The notes beneath the pieces are model-generated. The model was not told the DNA's origin and ran no database searches. It saw only the letters and a list, made by a program, of their open reading frames with translations. The translations under genes and the position numbers were made by a program. This document shows positions 1 to 6,589 of a stretch of 28,232 nt of DNA, one piece after another (position 1 is the first letter of the stretch; each line of letters opens with the position of its first letter). Location: NCBI GenBank assembly GCA_016213345.1, contig JACRAO010000047.1, positions 1 to 28,232 on the forward strand, written 5' to 3'. Source of the stretch: Bdellovibrio sp. (lineage in GTDB: Bacteria; Bdellovibrionota; UBA1018).

Positions 1-1379
1 TCTCCTAAGGTTGCTGTTGTTTCTTTTGCGCTTGTAAAAACCCCATAATCGAAACTCATTTTCACAATGTATTTTTCACGAATTACAAATTCTCCCCCGA
101 CCCCCAAAAATGGACTTTTAAATGACGTCGGACTTGTAAATTCAGTATTTGAAGCTGGCAATGTATAAGAAGTTATTTTATAGCCAGCGCGTACAAATAC
201 TTTGGGTCCAAAAATTTCATTTTTTGTATAATAATTATACCCAACATCAATTTTTAAGTGAAAGGCATTTTGACTAACTTTTTGTGCCGTAGTTGCGGAT
301 CCAGTACTGAGATCTTTTTGAGAATAACTGGATAGTCCGTAACCCACTGTTAATTCTGTAAACCATTTTTTTGTTAGCCATAGTTCTCCATCAACTTTTG
401 TACCATAAAACAGACTATTGCCAGATACTCCGCTTGTTCCCCCTTGAGTTGAGTATTGTCTGGAAAAAGTACCAAACCAAAGTTCGCCATTTCCATAACC
501 TAAAGCAGGTGGCTTTGGTTTATTGTCGCGATTTTCTGCCTCAGATGATGAAGTTTCTGTGACAATTGGTGCAGGGATAATCTCAGAAATTTTTTGGTAT
601 TTAGCGATCTTTTTACCAGGTTCCTCTTCTACAATATTACAAAAAGCCAAAGATGATTCAACACTGTCGACTTGTAGTTTTCCGATAGGAGCAAGTTTCC
701 AATCTACAATTGAGTTTAGGAGTGGGTGTTTCTTTACTTCATAGAGGCTAGAAACTACTAGGGTATCACCTTTGTGTACAATCGAGTTGTGCGAATGGTG
801 TCCTAAATTAATTATTATTTGGTTTCCGTCTCTGCCGGTTATGTGGCCTTTAAATGGCACTTTTTGAATCATATTTTCTAGTGTTTTTTGGTAACGTGTA
901 TTTAAATTACCCTCGGCTAGGGCTCTGCCTTCTTCGGGTTCTTCTAGTACAAAAGATTCACTAGCCATGAGTTCCAGTGCAGGAGCGTGTAACCAATCTA
1001 TAGTGAAACGATAGAACTTGCCTTCTTTTATGATTTTCGTTCTGATTAAGCTTTCTACACGAAATGATTTTACTATTTGTTTTAGTACTCCTGTATCATC
1101 AATGAGTTTAAAAAACGGGAGTTTTGATTTAGTAAGCGTAATGTTTGCTTTTGTCAAATCGTAAAATCTGAATCTACTTTGATTTAGAAAAAAGTCTTCT
1201 TGAGCTTTTTTAACGTAATCTATAAATAGGCCATCGACGTTGTCATAAGCTTGTAGCGCTCCAACGCTTTCTATGGCAAATTGTCTATCTAATTCGGAGC
1301 CAAATAAGCTAGAAACTTGCAAACTTAAAATAATAAAATAGAGTGGCTTATATGGCTTTATTTTCCATTTTTTCTTCAT
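1..1379 (-). CDS. Secreted, probably outer-membrane beta-barrel protein, C-terminus beyond window edge
   Basis: An open frame of 459 codons runs from an ATG at 1379 off the left edge without a stop. The N-terminus is basic and then hydrophobic (around residues 11-27, ending SLFGS), like a signal peptide. Residues about 30-270 look soluble; residues 170-265 contain a pattern of glycine, short hydrophobic strand and GD (GRDGNQIIINLG, then HKGDTLVV) that resembles the C-terminal domain of FlgT-like proteins. From about 295 onward alternating aromatic and glycine-rich strands (ELWFGTFSRQY, WFTELTVGYGLSSY, FVRAGYKITSY) suggest an outer-membrane beta-barrel. It overlaps the upstream HTH gene by 32 bp, so the two are probably cotranscribed and translationally coupled. 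Function unknown. Signal peptide and barrel are read from composition; the FlgT similarity is weak. Confidence 0.75.
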   Translation of the reverse strand, partial: MKKKWKIKPYKPLYFIILSLQVSSLFGSELDRQFAIESVGALQAYDNVDGLFIDYVKKAQEDFFLNQSRFRFYDLTKANITLTKSKLPFFKLIDDTGVLKQIVKSFRVESLIRTKIIKEGKFYRFTIDWLHAPALELMASESFVLEEPEEGRALAEGNLNTRYQKTLENMIQKVPFKGHITGRDGNQIIINLGHHSHNSIVHKGDTLVVSSLYEVKKHPLLNSIVDWKLAPIGKLQVDSVESSLAFCNIVEEEPGKKIAKYQKISEIIPAPIVTETSSSEAENRDNKPKPPALGYGNGELWFGTFSRQYSTQGGTSGVSGNSLFYGTKVDGELWLTKKWFTELTVGYGLSSYSQKDLSTGSATTAQKVSQNAFHLKIDVGYNYYTKNEIFGPKVFVRAGYKITSYTLPASNTEFTSPTSFKSPFLGVGGEFVIREKYIVKMSFDYGVFTSAKETTATLG

Positions 1380-1611
1380 ATAGTGAAACCAGCATTTTTA
1401 ATTCGGTTATTTCTTCATTAGCCTTTTTTAGGGAGTGAGAGAGTGTATCTACGCTTAACGCGTTGCATGGCAGGAAATATTTCCCCTCTTGCATCTTAAA
1501 ATGGATTTTGTTTGCCTTAATGTGTCTTCTGAGGGTAGACAGGCTAATTCCTGTTTGAACGGCATATTCTACTAGCGGGATCCATTGTTCTTGCTTAGTT
1601 TTTTCATACAT
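1348..1611 (-). CDS. Small HTH (MerR/excisionase-like) protein with C-terminal coiled coil
   Basis: The protein has 87 residues. Residues 11-45 (WIPLVEYAVQTGISLSTLRR, then a basic IKANK turn and a hydrophobic GKYFLP strand) fit the winged helix of HTH_17/MerR-type DNA-binding domains, where a tyrosine or leucine-rich first helix is followed by S-T-L-R-R in the recognition helix. Residues 55-83 form a probable coiled coil (LKKANEEITELKMLVSLYEE), suggesting a dimer. It lies upstream of and overlaps the secreted-protein gene by 32 bp, and is divergent from the patatin gene with only 58 bp between starts. It may regulate the locus. A role as a non-DNA-binding adaptor cannot be excluded; no effector domain is present. 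Confidence 0.6.
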   Translation of the reverse strand: MYEKTKQEQWIPLVEYAVQTGISLSTLRRHIKANKIHFKMQEGKYFLPCNALSVDTLSHSLKKANEEITELKMLVSLYEEKMENKAI

Positions 1612-1620
1612 CCTAGTTCT

Positions 1621-1648
1621 ATTGTATTTCCAGTGAGAATAAATTCAA
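1621..1648 (-). promoter_or_regulatory. Candidate sigma-70 promoter for the HTH gene
   Basis: On the minus strand, TTGAAT (complement of 1643-1648) lies 16 nt from TACAAT (complement of 1621-1626). The predicted start of transcription would fall only a few bases before the ATG at 1611, so the message would be nearly leaderless. Weak evidence: the -35 box matches only 4 of 6 bases. Confidence 0.3.
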
Positions 1649-1669
1649 GTATTCTTAATATAGAGTCAA

Positions 1670-2956
1670 ATGACAGAAGCTAGAAGAGAAAAAATAACAA
1701 TAGGTGCCAAGAAAAAGACAGCTTTTGTGTGCAGTGGGGGTGGAACCAAAGCTGGAGCGTTTCACTTGGGAGTTGCTTTAGCCTTGCAAGAGCAGGGATT
1801 TAGGTTTTTAGGTGGCACTATTAATTCAGCGCAGGCGAAAGCAAGTCCTGGGCCTATGGATATTTCTGTTTATGTAGGTTCAAGTGCAGGATCGATAATT
1901 ACCAGTTTTTTAGCAGCCGGGTATTCATTAGATAATATCTTTAATTCTTTTCTTTCTAGGGCACCATCTGACCCTAAAGATGCTATTCCCAAGGTTTTAT
2001 CTAGTATAACGTATCCAAAAATGTTTAAAATCCGCCCTGAGCTGGCCAAGGAGCAACTTTCGCAGCTTTTGTTTTTAAGACATTTGCTGTCAGATTTACT
2101 TAGGGGGAATTGGGGTGCCCTATTGCGTCTCAATTGGATCAAAATAAGTGGGATTTTTTCTGTTGAAGGTATTGAGCAATATTTAAGCAAAGAGGTGTTA
2201 CCGTCCAATAGATTCGAAGATTATTTGGCAGATTTGTTTATTGTTGCCACTCAACTAAATCATTCGCGAAAAGTAGTTTTTGGCAAATATCGCTATCAGC
2301 CTCCTCCACACGATCTTTTTTGTCAGTATGACAATGGAGTTACGATCTCAGAAGCTTGTGCTGCCAGTATAGCTTTGCCATTTGTTTTTGCGCCTTATTC
2401 GATAAAAAATGAGAAGGCAAATAAGATTTATTATATAGATGGTGAAATTAGAGACACTTTGTCTACTCATGTGGCAGTAGATGCAGGAGCCGATTTGATT
2501 ATTTCAAGTTACACGCATCAACCTTATCATTTTCAAAAAGCAATTGGTTCGTTAACTGAGATGGGTTTGCCGTCAATTTTGGTGCAATCTATTTATTTAG
2601 TGATCGAACAAAAAATAAATAATCACATACATAACAAAAAAACACATAAAAATGCAATTGATGCTGTTTATCGCTATTGTAAGCAAGCTAAGGTTTCGAA
2701 TCACCATGTCCAGAGGATTTGTGAAATTTTAGAAACAGAGCTTCATCATAAACAAAATGTTGATGCGATTTATATTCACCCACAATCAGATGACACTCAG
2801 ATGTTTTTTGGAGAACATTTTAGTTTGTCTCAAAAAAAGCTTTCTGAAGTTGTGAAAAGTGGTTTTAGAGCAGCAATTGATGTTTTAAAGAAATACGATT
2901 TTGAAGATCGTAAAGAACATGACCTACCTCCAATAGTTTCAAAAATCGCGCAGTAA
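1670..2956 (+). CDS. Patatin-like phospholipase
   Basis: This is a 428-residue serine hydrolase of the patatin family, which hydrolyses acyl ester bonds of membrane phospholipids with a Ser-Asp dyad. The oxyanion-hole motif GGGTKAG is at residues 23-29, the nucleophile elbow GSSAG at 70-74 (Ser72), and the catalytic Asp in YYIDGEIRDT at residue 257 (the D-G motif). No signal peptide is visible; the N-terminus is charged, so the protein is cytosolic or exported by another route. The start at 1670 has only a weak Shine-Dalgarno. The next gene starts 60 bp downstream and looks unrelated. In predators such enzymes may attack prey or recycled membrane lipid, but here that is inference. The C-terminal part after about 280 is not a domain I recognise. 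Confidence 0.9.
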   Translation: MTEARREKITIGAKKKTAFVCSGGGTKAGAFHLGVALALQEQGFRFLGGTINSAQAKASPGPMDISVYVGSSAGSIITSFLAAGYSLDNIFNSFLSRAPSDPKDAIPKVLSSITYPKMFKIRPELAKEQLSQLLFLRHLLSDLLRGNWGALLRLNWIKISGIFSVEGIEQYLSKEVLPSNRFEDYLADLFIVATQLNHSRKVVFGKYRYQPPPHDLFCQYDNGVTISEACAASIALPFVFAPYSIKNEKANKIYYIDGEIRDTLSTHVAVDAGADLIISSYTHQPYHFQKAIGSLTEMGLPSILVQSIYLVIEQKINNHIHNKKTHKNAIDAVYRYCKQAKVSNHHVQRICEILETELHHKQNVDAIYIHPQSDDTQMFFGEHFSLSQKKLSEVVKSGFRAAIDVLKKYDFEDRKEHDLPPIVSKIAQ

Positions 2957-3016
2957 GCGCGTTGACTCATGGTGACACAAGTGATACAGGAGCTATAAGG
3001 GAAGGTTAAGAATAAT

Positions 3017-3460
3017 ATGAAGAGAGTATCTGTTTTATCGGTTCTGTGTCTTATTTTTGTTGGATTCGGTTCTTATGGATTTGATGAGATCGGCGGAAGT
3101 TTTACCAGCCTCGATCTTACAAGGGATTTTTCAAACAAAACCATTCAATATAAAGCGGGTCGTGGTTTTGATCTTGTTTTGGTGGTCTCTCCATTTTCAA
3201 AGGCAACGCCTGTTGTTCAAGTGCTTAAGGCAGTCGGTGCTGCACAATGCAATGTTCTTGGCGTTAAAACGGAGTTAAGGGATCTTGATGGAGGTGACGT
3301 TCATAGCTGGAATCAATATGAAATCACATATACCGTGCGTGTTGAAACTCAGAGTGGAGGTAGCGGAAGCAGCTGTAGCATCTCCGTTTCAAATCCATCA
3401 CCAAACATATCACCAAATATATCAGTGGACAAAGCTATTTTACTTAATGTTGTTTTTTAG
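3017..3460 (+). CDS. Small secreted protein of unknown function
   Basis: The 147-residue product starts with a clear signal peptide (MKRVSVLSVLCLIFVGFGSYG), predicted to be removed near residue 20, leaving a mature protein of about 125 residues. It has two cysteines (near residues 76 and 118) that could form a disulfide, and a Gly/Ser-rich segment followed by a short repeat, SPNISPNIS, near the C-terminus. The alternating hydrophobic pattern suggests a beta-rich extracytoplasmic domain. The purine-rich stretch GGGAAGG lies about 12 nt upstream of the ATG. No family recognised. Base composition is somewhat more GC-rich than in the ABC operon downstream, as in the adjoining module, so it may be an accessory gene. 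Confidence 0.6.
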   Translation: MKRVSVLSVLCLIFVGFGSYGFDEIGGSFTSLDLTRDFSNKTIQYKAGRGFDLVLVVSPFSKATPVVQVLKAVGAAQCNVLGVKTELRDLDGGDVHSWNQYEITYTVRVETQSGGSGSSCSISVSNPSPNISPNISVDKAILLNVVF

Positions 3461-3490
3461 TTGATAATAACCTAAGCGCTTTGGTATAGT
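3461..3490 (+). promoter_or_regulatory. Sigma-70 promoter with imperfect palindrome in the spacer
   Basis: TTGATA at 3461-3466 and TATAGT at 3485-3490 are 18 nt apart. The spacer holds the 14-bp imperfect palindrome CCTAAGCGCTTTGG (3471-3484; core AAGCGCTT). A Shine-Dalgarno AGAGG (3498-3502) and the start of the next gene follow. The arrangement suggests a repressor operator, as expected for an autoregulated antitoxin-like gene. Confidence 0.45.
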
Positions 3491-3511
3491 TTATATTAGA
3501 GGATGTGCCGC

Positions 3512-3982
3512 ATGAAAAATAGACATGCCTGTGCATTGGGGAAGCTGGGTGGAATTGCGAAATCTAAAGCAAAGCGAGAGGCCGTAAGGTTAAATGGCCG
3601 ACTGGGAGGGAGGCCAAGATCATCGATGGCAAGGAACACAGCACATGCTGCTATGTGTGATGTGATGTCCGGTGAGGATTGGAGCATAGCATACATGGAT
3701 TTTGTAGACCGATTTAGAAAATATCCATCCTATCATTTAATCAAGCAAGAGCCTCCCAGAAAAAATAAAAAAATGTATGCCCTGTTGCAATCTATTTGTA
3801 TTGAGCTCTTGCAGGAAGCAGATATCCCTTTGCATGGCTGGGTCTGCAAAAACTCCTATTTGAAATCACCCTGGTTTGTCTCTGGCATGAAATCTTTTTA
3901 TGCAATGGCAATTGTAGGATCTCCTGTCGCATTCCGAAAGAATAATATTTTTGTGATAGATAATTTTCTTGAACGGGTTTGA
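3512..3982 (+). CDS. Partner protein of a DUF6036-type nucleotidyltransferase module (antitoxin-like position)
   Basis: The product has 156 residues from ATG 3512. That start was chosen over ATG 3503 because AGAGG at 3498-3502 is 9 nt before 3512 but abuts 3503. The N-terminus is a basic, glycine-rich stretch (LGKLGGIAKSKAKREA, then NGRLGGRPR) like those in small DNA-associated proteins. The C-terminal part has a W-F-x-S-G ... S-P-x-x-F-R-x-x-N-I-F-V-x-x-N-F-L pattern. From memory of such loci, I associate this with proteins encoded just upstream of DUF6036 nucleotidyltransferases; I cannot verify this here. The neighbour fits: two bases after this stop an ATG opens a frame that looks like the N-terminus of such an enzyme. 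Exact function is unknown; antitoxin or regulator is inference. Confidence 0.55.
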   Translation: MKNRHACALGKLGGIAKSKAKREAVRLNGRLGGRPRSSMARNTAHAAMCDVMSGEDWSIAYMDFVDRFRKYPSYHLIKQEPPRKNKKMYALLQSICIELLQEADIPLHGWVCKNSYLKSPWFVSGMKSFYAMAIVGSPVAFRKNNIFVIDNFLERV

Positions 3983-3984
3983 TA

Positions 3985-4169
3985 ATGAAATTTACAAAAA
4001 AACAAATTACAGATTTACTCATAGAGCTTGGACGAAGATTGTTCAATTTAAATTTTTAAAAATAAAGAATGCAAGTAAAGTTTTTGCTATGATTGAGAAG
4101 TATTATCCAAACAACAAAATACCCGTTAAAACGCAGTATTTTGTCGAAGAATTATTTAATGAAAAATAA
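3985..4169 (+). pseudogene. Internally deleted DUF6036-type nucleotidyltransferase remnant
   Basis: An ATG at 3985 opens a 24-residue frame (KKQITDLLIELGRRLFNLNF, stop at 4057-4059) that matches the N-terminal helix of DUF6036 nucleotidyltransferases (a hydrophobic helix ending in ELGRRL). A different frame then reads KVFAMIEKYYPNNKIPVKTQ followed by YFVEELF, up to the stop at 4167-4169; this matches the C-terminal end of the same family (E-x-Y-Y-P ... P-x-K-T-Q-x-x-x-E-E-L-F). The catalytic middle, normally including a GGxA motif and acidic residues, is missing. The gene appears reduced to its two ends by a large internal deletion plus a frame change. The family assignment is from memory of the pattern; the broken frame is directly visible. 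An intact nested frame of 66 codons from 3969 can be read but its first 20 codons look unlike the family. Confidence 0.5.
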
Positions 4170-4420
4170 TTATTATTAGTGGCGCATTATCTATACCAAA
4201 ATCGATTGCAGGAAGAGAGATACTTTCGTTTTGTGAGAAGATCTTTTTTTGATGCAAGAAATTGCATAATTAGATAGCTAACTCATTGAAAAAAAAGGAT
4301 TTTTTTGAAAAAGAGTGTTGACTCTTATTTGTATTAAGATTAATTTTTCATGAGTACTTAAGCTCGCAATTGGGGAAAGCTTAAGTGAATGTGAGTAATT
4401 TAAGGGGAAGTAGTATTAAA
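4170..4420. other. Non-coding interval with two inverted repeats
   Basis: No credible gene. AAGAGT (4311-4316) and ACTCTT (4321-4326) form a 6-bp stem with a 4-nt loop. ACTTAAGCT (4356-4364) and AGCTTAAGT (4378-4386) form a perfect 9-bp stem with a 13-nt loop. Neither is followed by a clean U-tract on the plus strand. The second lies just beyond the terminator of the ATPase gene and could be part of a small RNA or an operator; nothing in the sequence decides this. Confidence 0.4.
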
Positions 4421-4472
4421 AACCACCTCTGGAAGTTTTAGGGGGATGGGGGGAGTTCCTCCAGAGGTGGTT
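4416..4472 (-). terminator. Intrinsic terminator of the AAA+ regulator gene
   Basis: AACCACCTCTGGA (4421-4433) and TCCAGAGGTGGTT (4460-4472) are perfect 13-bp complementary arms around a 26-nt loop. On the minus strand the hairpin is followed by GGTGGTTTTTAATAC, giving a short U-tract. The upstream arm abuts the TAA stop of the gene (4471-4473). Confidence 0.75.
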
Positions 4473-5331
4473 ATGGAACCGAAACACCTGGTTTAAAAAT
4501 CCCGTATTTTTGCATCTTGCTAAGAAGAGTATTTTTATCAATTCGGGAAACTTTACAGGTAGTCTCGATTTGCCAATCGAAAGTCTTTAAGAGTTCTAAA
4601 AGATAAACTTTTTCGAATTCTTCTCTAGTTTTTCTAAAATCAACTCGATGATGTCCAAAATCTGGCAAATCACTTTCTTCGAGTTGATCATCTTTTGCTG
4701 ACACGATGGCAACACGTAGGACATTGCGAAGTTCTCTTAAATTACCAGGCCAGTCATAAGATTTTAGTTTTTCCCAGACGCTATTGCTTAAAGTGCGAAT
4801 GTGTTCTTTATGTAACTCATGAGTAATTTCTTGTGTGAGTCCTATTACTATTTCTGTAAATTCATCAGTTCTTTTGTGAAGCGGAGGCATTTCAATGCGA
4901 AAAACATTTAATTTTTGTAGGAATTCGAAATTAAATAATCCAGCTTGTGCTCGTCCTTCTAGGGCCTGGCTTGTGGTTGCCATGAGTCGCACATTTAACA
5001 CCATTGACATCGAATTGTGTTGTGGATGAGGTATGGCTTTAGTTTCTAGTAAACGAGAAAGAATTTTTTGTTCAGCAAGTGGCCATTCTCCAATTTCAGG
5101 TAGTAAAAATGTCCCACCGTGAGCAGTTGGAATTTGTTCGCTAAGTGGAATATCCTTTTTCGCAATTACATACGGCAAGGTCGAGCGTTGGCTATTGTTA
5201 TGAATCCATTGAGCTAGCGCGCTTTTTCCTGATCCGTTTGGTCCATATACAAGTACAGGTGCAGAATCCGCCTGTGAAGCCAGGAAAACCAACCTTCTTT
5301 GATACTGCGGGATAAATTGTACTATTTCCAT
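4471..5331 (-). CDS. Sigma-54-activator-like AAA+ protein lacking the GAFTGA loop, with Fis-type HTH
   Basis: The product has 286 residues and no N-terminal receiver or sensor domain. Walker A is GPNGSGKS at 30-37. Only about 35 residues separate it from the Walker B position, GGTFLLPEIGEW at 72-83, where canonical members read G-G-T-L-F-L-D-E-I; the catalytic aspartate is replaced by proline. The GAFTGA loop that contacts sigma-54 normally lies in between, and here it is absent. The rest is family-like: PPLHKRTDEF (canonical RxxDI region), SYDWPGNLRELRNVL (sensor II), and a C-terminal Fis-type HTH at about 245-280 (CKVSRIDKNTLLSKMQKYGI). It may bind DNA and nucleotide but is unlikely to remodel sigma-54 holoenzyme in the usual way. 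It is divergent from the DUF4423 regulator and ends in its own terminator. A CAGGGGTG Shine-Dalgarno precedes the ATG. Confidence 0.85.
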   Translation of the reverse strand: MEIVQFIPQYQRRLVFLASQADSAPVLVYGPNGSGKSALAQWIHNNSQRSTLPYVIAKKDIPLSEQIPTAHGGTFLLPEIGEWPLAEQKILSRLLETKAIPHPQHNSMSMVLNVRLMATTSQALEGRAQAGLFNFEFLQKLNVFRIEMPPLHKRTDEFTEIVIGLTQEITHELHKEHIRTLSNSVWEKLKSYDWPGNLRELRNVLRVAIVSAKDDQLEESDLPDFGHHRVDFRKTREEFEKVYLLELLKTFDWQIETTCKVSRIDKNTLLSKMQKYGIFKPGVSVP

Positions 5332-5342
5332 GCCACACCCCT

Positions 5343-5382
5343 GAAACTACGTTTCATAACCCGAACTAGCGCTTTGAGTCAA
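5343..5382 (-). promoter_or_regulatory. Candidate promoter of the AAA+ regulator with a small palindrome
   Basis: On the minus strand TTGACT (complement of 5377-5382) is 18 nt from TATGAA (complement of 5353-5358). GAAAC/GTTTC (5343-5347 and 5351-5355) forms a perfect 5-bp palindrome overlapping the -10 region, a plausible operator. A second TTGACA lies slightly upstream but has no good -10 partner. Confidence 0.35.
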
Positions 5383-5481
5383 ACTTGTCAATCAATGTTT
5401 ACCGCGCGCTGCAATATTTATCAACAGACAAAACATATAAAAAATTACTACTTTAGTATTGTATTAAATGTTATTAGTTTA

Positions 5482-5510
5482 TTGCCATAAAAAATATCGT
5501 AACTTGAGAT
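5482..5510 (+). promoter_or_regulatory. Candidate promoter of the DUF4423 regulator
   Basis: TTGCCA (5482-5487) and TGAGAT (5505-5510) are 17 nt apart. This would place transcription start near 5517, upstream of both possible start codons. The -10 box matches 4 of 6 bases. Confidence 0.3.
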
Positions 5511-5537
5511 TTTTCATTGTCGCAAAGCGTTGTTTAG

Positions 5538-6524
5538 GTGTATAAGCTTTTTTTAATGGATCTATTAATAGCTCAAACAGAAAAATCACAAATAAGGGAA
5601 AAACCTAAATCTAAGCCTAAGTATGACAGTTGGGGTATTTTTTTAAGAATTAATAGAGAAAAAGTTTATCGTTCTGCGCGTGATTTTTGTAATAAAATTA
5701 ATTTAGGAATTAGCTATCCACAATATTCACGTTATGAAGCAGGAGAGCAACTGCCAAATTTAAATCAAGCGCTTTTTTTGTGTCAAAACTTGGATATCCC
5801 ATATTTAGAGGGATTTTTTCAGTGGAGTTTATCACAAATTTCTGATGCTAAAATAAAAGAGGATATTTCAAAACAGCTTGTACAACTTCAATCAAACAAT
5901 AATGAGAAATCAAATGGTTTAGCTACCGATTCCGCACTTTCTAGTGATTCTTTATATTCAACTACTATTCTAAAAACAAAAAAAGAATCCTTTTTAATGG
6001 ACAATGTATTTGTATTTAATCGCAGTCATAGAGAGTTGTTTGAATTAGATCCGTACTATAGAGATATTTTTACTTACGTAAATTCCTTTGGTCCTGATCT
6101 GATTTCTATTAACGAGGTAGCCATAGCACATGGACTGCCTTTTGAAAGAACTAAAAAAATGCTCGACGATCTTGTTAAGCTTGGAGTTATGGAAAGAAAA
6201 GATAGTCAGTATAAGGCATTAAAAAGAGTACTTTATTTCCCAGATGACGAAGATTTTTTTATGCTCCGCAACAAAACTTTCTTGCATAATGTGCATGCCA
6301 TATTTAATAAAATTAAATATCAAGATTTAGCCACTAGACAAGGCTATAGAACTGTCGTTACTAGAAAATTAGATCTAGATCAAATTGGAAAACTATTTAC
6401 TCTCATAGATGAACTTATTTTAAAAGCAGCAGATTTCCCAGAAACCAAAAATGAAGACAAAATGTTCTCACTTTGCATTCTCTTAGGCGAAAGATTTACA
6501 CGTCCTAAGCAGCTTAGGTCTTGA
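5538..6524 (+). CDS. XRE-type HTH plus DUF4423 (TIGR02147-like) transcriptional regulator
   Basis: The frame encodes 328 residues from GTG 5538, or 322 from ATG 5556; the Shine-Dalgarno AGGTG (5536-5540) overlaps the GTG, so ATG 5556 is likely, although the spacing of about 15 nt is long. Residues 30-95 form an XRE-like HTH (LGISYPQYSRYEAGEQLPNL is the recognition region, then LNQALFLCQNLDIPY). A low-complexity Ser/Asn linker follows at about 120-150. The C-terminal half (from about 155) has the F-x-R-S-H ... D-P-Y-Y-R-D-I layout and a second winged-helix-like part (SINEVAIAHGLPFERTKKML, then DLVKLGVMERK) seen in the DUF4423 family. These proteins are common in Bdellovibrionota and Fibrobacteres; their targets are mostly unknown. 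It sits between a divergent AAA+ gene and the importer operon, whose promoter overlaps its stop codon, so it could regulate either. Confidence 0.75.
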   Translation: MYKLFLMDLLIAQTEKSQIREKPKSKPKYDSWGIFLRINREKVYRSARDFCNKINLGISYPQYSRYEAGEQLPNLNQALFLCQNLDIPYLEGFFQWSLSQISDAKIKEDISKQLVQLQSNNNEKSNGLATDSALSSDSLYSTTILKTKKESFLMDNVFVFNRSHRELFELDPYYRDIFTYVNSFGPDLISINEVAIAHGLPFERTKKMLDDLVKLGVMERKDSQYKALKRVLYFPDDEDFFMLRNKTFLHNVHAIFNKIKYQDLATRQGYRTVVTRKLDLDQIGKLFTLIDELILKAADFPETKNEDKMFSLCILLGERFTRPKQLRS

Positions 6525-6549
6525 CCAGCTAATTCTTTGAACCTATAAA
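6521..6549 (+). promoter_or_regulatory. Sigma-70 promoter of the BMP importer operon
   Basis: TTGACC (6521-6526) and TATAAA (6544-6549) are each one base from consensus and exactly 17 nt apart. The -35 box overlaps the stop codon of the preceding regulator. A CCTAAG/CTTAGG hairpin (6504-6518) lies just upstream at the end of that gene. The predicted leader is about 35 nt with GGGGAG at 6578-6583 before the ATG. Confidence 0.75.
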
Positions 6550-6589
6550 TACATAAGTTCTTCTTAAATATTTATGTGGGGAGTCTTTT

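Noticed and set aside
1870..2208. 112-codon frame on the minus strand
   Set aside because: It is antisense to the patatin gene, whose catalytic motifs lie in the plus frame; no Shine-Dalgarno or family resemblance.
2947..2961. CGCGC/GCGCG hairpin around the patatin stop
   Set aside because: Only 5 bp with two Ts after it; too weak to be called a terminator.
6504..6518. CCTAAG/CTTAGG hairpin at the end of the DUF4423 regulator
   Set aside because: No U-tract follows and it lies within coding sequence; mentioned only with the promoter.
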